From Actinomycetota bacterium (GTDB lineage: Bacteria; Actinomycetota; Thermoleophilia; Solirubrobacterales; Solirubrobacteraceae): a DNA stretch of 7,347 nt. A program made the position numbers and the translations under genes. Where the stretch lies: NCBI GenBank assembly GCA_019348575.1, contig JAHWJE010000070.1, positions 1 to 7,347 of the forward strand, read 5' to 3'. The notes under the pieces are model-generated. The model ran no database searches. It had not been told where the DNA came from and worked only from the letters and a program-made list of their open reading frames with translations. Below, piece after piece: positions 5,301 to 7,347 of this stretch (position 1 is the stretch's first letter; each line of letters begins with the position of its first letter).

Positions 5301-5337
5301 AGACCTCCGCACACCGACGTCGGGGCGCCAGAGGTCT
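5301..5337. promoter_or_regulatory. nested inverted repeat in the sigma/ANTAR divergent region
   Basis: AGACCTC (5301-5307) and GAGGTCT (5331-5337) are perfect 7-base inverted repeats. Between them lies the perfect 10-base palindrome CCGACGTCGG (5314-5323), flanked by CGC (5308-5310) and GCG (5325-5327), which can also pair. The element sits 47 bases upstream of the sigma start and 80 bases upstream of the ANTAR start. It may be an operator for a dimeric regulator or a structured leader of the sigma transcript. No regulator can be named. Confidence 0.5.
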
Positions 5338-5387
5338 CGGGCGCTTTCGGCGCGCGGCGGGGACACGGCCGCGCGTGCGGCATGATA

Positions 5388-5410
5388 CCGAACGCCGACG
5401 TGTAATTCGG
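5388..5410 (+). promoter_or_regulatory. inverted repeat and -10-like box before the ANTAR gene
   Basis: CCGAA (5388-5392) and TTCGG (5406-5410) form a short inverted repeat around TGTAAT (5401-5406), which matches the TATAAT -10 consensus at five of six bases. If it is a -10 box, transcription would start near 5413, giving an almost leaderless mRNA for the ATG at 5417. No -35 is evident. On the opposite strand TATCAT (5387-5382) is a weak -10 candidate for the sigma gene. Confidence 0.3.
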
Positions 5411-5416
5411 GTGATC

Positions 5417-6025
5417 ATGGCTGACCAAACGAACACCAAGAGCCTGCGCATCCTCGCCGCCGACGAGGACGAGGAGACGCTCAAGGCGACCGACGACCTG
5501 CTCGCGGGCCTCGGTCACGAGGTGACGGCGCATGCCGTGAAGGTCAGCCAGGCCGGCGACCTGATCGCTCGGGAAGACCCGGATCTGTCGGTCGTCGTCG
5601 TCGACGACGACGACGAGCACGCGCTGGGCCTGATCGAGGAGATCTCCGAGTACGCGCGCGGGCCCCTGATCGTGCTGCTCGGCGCCCACGACGCGTCCTT
5701 CGTCCGCAGCGCGGCGCAACGCGGCATCGACGCGTTCGCGCGCCCGCAGTTCGAGCAGGAGGTGCAGGGCGCGATCGAGCTGGCGCTCGAGCGCAACGAC
5801 GAGCGACAGCGCCTGACCGAGCAGGTCGAGCAGCTCGAGAGCGCACTCGAGCGGCGCGGCGCGATCGAGCGCGCGAAGGGAATCCTGATGGAGCGCCACG
5901 GCATCGACGAGCGCCAGGCGTTCGAGCTCATGCGCGACCAGGCGCGCCGCTCCAACCGGCGCGTGATCGAGCTTGCGCGGGCCGTCTCCGACGGCCATTC
6001 GCTGCTGCCCAACCGGCCCGTCTGA
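5417..6025 (+). CDS. ANTAR-domain response regulator with atypical receiver domain
   Basis: A 202-aa protein with an N-terminal receiver-like domain (about 10-122), a coiled linker (QRLTEQVEQLESALERRG, 131-148) and a C-terminal ANTAR domain (about 149-192: AIERAKGILMERHGIDERQAFELMRDQA). ANTAR proteins bind paired hexaloop RNA hairpins and prevent transcription termination. The receiver keeps acidic residues after strand 1 (D16, E17, D18) and a run of four aspartates after strand 3 (D63-D66), but the usual Lys-Pro near the end of the domain is Arg109-Pro110 (FARP). Phosphorylation is therefore uncertain. ATG 5417 is preferred; the in-frame GTG at 5411 or ATG at 5375 would add 2 or 14 residues. 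No histidine kinase is adjacent. It is transcribed away from the sigma gene. Its RNA targets were not found in this window. Confidence 0.92.
   Translation: MADQTNTKSLRILAADEDEETLKATDDLLAGLGHEVTAHAVKVSQAGDLIAREDPDLSVVVVDDDDEHALGLIEEISEYARGPLIVLLGAHDASFVRSAAQRGIDAFARPQFEQEVQGAIELALERNDERQRLTEQVEQLESALERRGAIERAKGILMERHGIDERQAFELMRDQARRSNRRVIELARAVSDGHSLLPNRPV
5591..5614. repeat. perfect 24-bp palindrome (GTC)4(GAC)4 inside the ANTAR regulator gene
   Basis: Four GTC codons followed by four GAC codons form an exact self-complementary 24-mer. They encode Val59-Val62 and Asp63-Asp66, that is, receiver strand 3 and the presumed phosphoacceptor position. Repeat expansion or contraction here would change the number of valines and aspartates at that site. 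Confidence 0.85.
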
Positions 6026-6041
6026 TCTTGCGACGCCCAGG

Positions 6042-6063
6042 CGGGCTGGACTAACGCAGCCCG
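6042..6063 (+). terminator. hairpin after the ANTAR gene, possible terminator
   Basis: CGGGCTG (6042-6048) and CAGCCCG (6057-6063) form a perfect 7-bp stem with the eight-base loop GACTAACG, starting 17 bases after the ANTAR stop. No T-run follows. It lies in the 91-base gap between convergent genes, where a terminator is expected. Confidence 0.45.
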
Positions 6064-6085
6064 AGCCGCCCTTGGTGCCGCCGCC

Positions 6086-6110
6086 GACGCTGAGGCCGAC
6101 GGCGAGCGTC
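6086..6110 (-). terminator. second hairpin between convergent ANTAR and helicase genes
   Basis: GACGCT (6086-6091) and AGCGTC (6105-6110) are perfect inverted repeats, with an inner GCC/GGC pairing. The element ends six bases past the helicase stop on the minus strand, so it may terminate the helicase transcript. An alternative pairing GAGGC/GCCTC (6092-6096, 6112-6116) competes with it. Confidence 0.35.
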
Positions 6111-6116
6111 AGCCTC

Positions 6117-7347
6117 TCACAGATCCGCGCGCGGCCGAAGCGTCTGCTCCTCGTCGTAGGAGCACAGCGCCCGGCGGCCGGGGCAGGTCTCGCACAGCTC
6201 GCGGTGCGGCGCCGCCGTGACCGGGTACTCGCCCGCCAGCAGGCCGGCGGCGAGCGCGAGCAGCTCGTGCTCGAGCCGATCTGCGTCGGCGGCGTCGAAG
6301 CGCGCGGCGACCGGCTCGGCGGGACGCTCGAGAAACGCATAGGCGACCTCGACGCGCGCCGCCCCTCCGCGCAGCGCCGCGAGCGCGTACACACGCTGCT
6401 GGATCGCGTAGCGCTGCTCGACGTAGGCGGCGAGATCGGTGTCCGGTTGCAGGTCGTCGCTCTTGTAGTCGACGACGAGCCATGTCGACCCGCGCTCCCG
6501 CGCCAGCACGTCGACGACGCCGGTCAGCAGCGTGTCGCCGAGCGCCACCGTGAAGCCCTGCTCGCGGTCGACAGATCTGGCGCGCGCGAGTCGCCCGGCG
6601 AGCGGTGACCGGGCGAAGGCGCCGGCCAGGCGCAGCACGTCCGCGCGCTGCTCGTCGCTGAGCTGCAGGCCCCAGCTCGCCGCGATCTGCTCGAGGTCGG
6701 GGTCGTCGTGCTCGAGCATCGCGTGCACGAGCGAGCCGCGCGTGCGGGGATCGAAGGCGGGCACGCCGCCGGCCGACGCGCGCTCGGCGGGCTGCTCGTC
6801 GGGCAGCCCGAGCACGCGCTGCAGATAGAAGCGGTAGCCACATGCCTGCCAGGCGGCCAACCGCGAGTACGACAGCGTCCGGACAGGGTCCGGGCGCCCG
6901 GCCGGCTCCGGATCCGCACCCGCCCGCGGGGCCGGCGGCGACGCGATCGGCAGGGTCGCGCCGGCGGGCGCGAGCGACTCCGCGCGCAGCACGCGACCGA
7001 CGGTGGCCGGGCGGTTGAGCGCGGCCCGCACCCATCCGCCGGCGCCGATCTCGACGTCTCGCAGCGGCGCGTCATCGGTCGGCAGCGCGCGCAGGTCGCC
7101 GCCCAGCAGCGCCGGCGCGAGCCACGCCAGGGGCGGCGACTTCGGTCCCTCCTGCGGCCAGCTGTCGACCGTCACGCCGCCGCTGACGATCAACCGCTCC
7201 TGCGCGCGCGTCGCCGCGACGTACATCAGGCGCTCCTCCTCGCGCGCGGCGCGATCGCGGGCGCGGGCGCGCAGCCGCTCGTAGGCGAGCGCCTTCTCGC
7301 TCGAGCCGTCGAGGCCGACGAGGCGCAGGCCGATCTCGCCCTCGGCG
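6117..7347 (-). CDS. UvrD-type helicase/PD-(D/E)XK nuclease with Fe-S motif (AddA/AdnA/RecB-like), C-terminal part
   Basis: The reading frame enters from the right edge; 409 residues are visible and the N-terminal helicase motifs lie outside. Residue numbers count from the first full codon at 7346. Helicase motif VI is REEERLMYVAATRAQERL (35-52) with Arg47 as the likely arginine finger. A linker leads to LSYSRLAAWQACGYRFYLQ (158-176), typical of AddB/RecB-family nuclease domains. The nuclease core shows RGSLVHAMLE (203-212, His208), GVVDV (276-280, Asp279), VVDYK (291-295, Asp293 and Lys295) and YAIQQRVY (313-320). Cysteines C169, C385, C388 and C395 (C-x215-C-x2-C-x6-C) fit a 4Fe-4S staple as in AddB/Adn-type enzymes. 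Such proteins resect double-strand breaks for recombination. Motif VI plus nuclease on one chain favours an AddA, AdnA or AdnB relative; the partner subunit would be expected nearby outside the window. Confidence 0.9.
   Translation of the reverse strand, partial: AEGEIGLRLVGLDGSSEKALAYERLRARARDRAAREEERLMYVAATRAQERLIVSGGVTVDSWPQEGPKSPPLAWLAPALLGGDLRALPTDDAPLRDVEIGAGGWVRAALNRPATVGRVLRAESLAPAGATLPIASPPAPRAGADPEPAGRPDPVRTLSYSRLAAWQACGYRFYLQRVLGLPDEQPAERASAGGVPAFDPRTRGSLVHAMLEHDDPDLEQIAASWGLQLSDEQRADVLRLAGAFARSPLAGRLARARSVDREQGFTVALGDTLLTGVVDVLARERGSTWLVVDYKSDDLQPDTDLAAYVEQRYAIQQRVYALAALRGGAARVEVAYAFLERPAEPVAARFDAADADRLEHELLALAAGLLAGEYPVTAAPHRELCETCPGRRALCSYDEEQTLRPRADL

Noticed and set aside
5255..6394. 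Upstream extension of the sigma factor frame
   Set aside because: It runs through the divergent region and antisense to the ANTAR gene. The sigma domain and its normal length are satisfied by the start at 5254.

Overview
The window is GC-rich, densely packed bacterial DNA with strong G/C preference at third codon positions. The gene set (SigB/SigF-type sigma factor with RsbW/RsbV-like regulators, ANTAR response regulator, bacterial Ku with a lysine-rich tail, topoisomerase IB, a RecB/AddA/Adn-type helicase-nuclease) suggests an actinobacterium, most likely the Thermoleophilia (Solirubrobacterales) lineage. That placement is inferred from gene content and style, not from a marker gene.

Layout. 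Plus strand, 75-1337: three overlapping genes, namely an RsbW-like anti-sigma kinase, a second protein of the same apparent fold that has lost the ATP-binding residues, and an RsbV-like STAS anti-anti-sigma factor. Minus strand, 1378-3339: a DNA topoisomerase IB and, upstream of it in the same direction, a Ku protein. Minus strand, 3410-5254, in transcription order from 5254: a SigB/SigF-family sigma factor, a possible small membrane peptide, a HAD hydrolase and a small proline-rich ORF. A 162-bp divergent region with nested inverted repeats separates the sigma gene from a plus-strand ANTAR regulator (5417-6025). Minus strand, 6117-7347: the C-terminal 409 residues of a UvrD-like helicase fused to a PD-(D/E)XK nuclease with a four-cysteine Fe-S motif; its N-terminus lies outside the window.

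How it may work together. The 5' module is a partner switch: the kinase holds a sigma factor until the dephosphorylated STAS protein displaces it. The likely client sigma factor is about 3 kb away on the other strand instead of in the same operon. Between and beside them sit double-strand-break repair functions (Ku, the helicase-nuclease) and topoisomerase IB, so the region looks like a stress-response and DNA-repair neighbourhood. The most unusual item is the degenerate kinase-fold protein (530-976), translationally coupled between kinase and STAS protein. No RNA genes, CRISPR arrays, insertion sequences or attachment sites were recognised.
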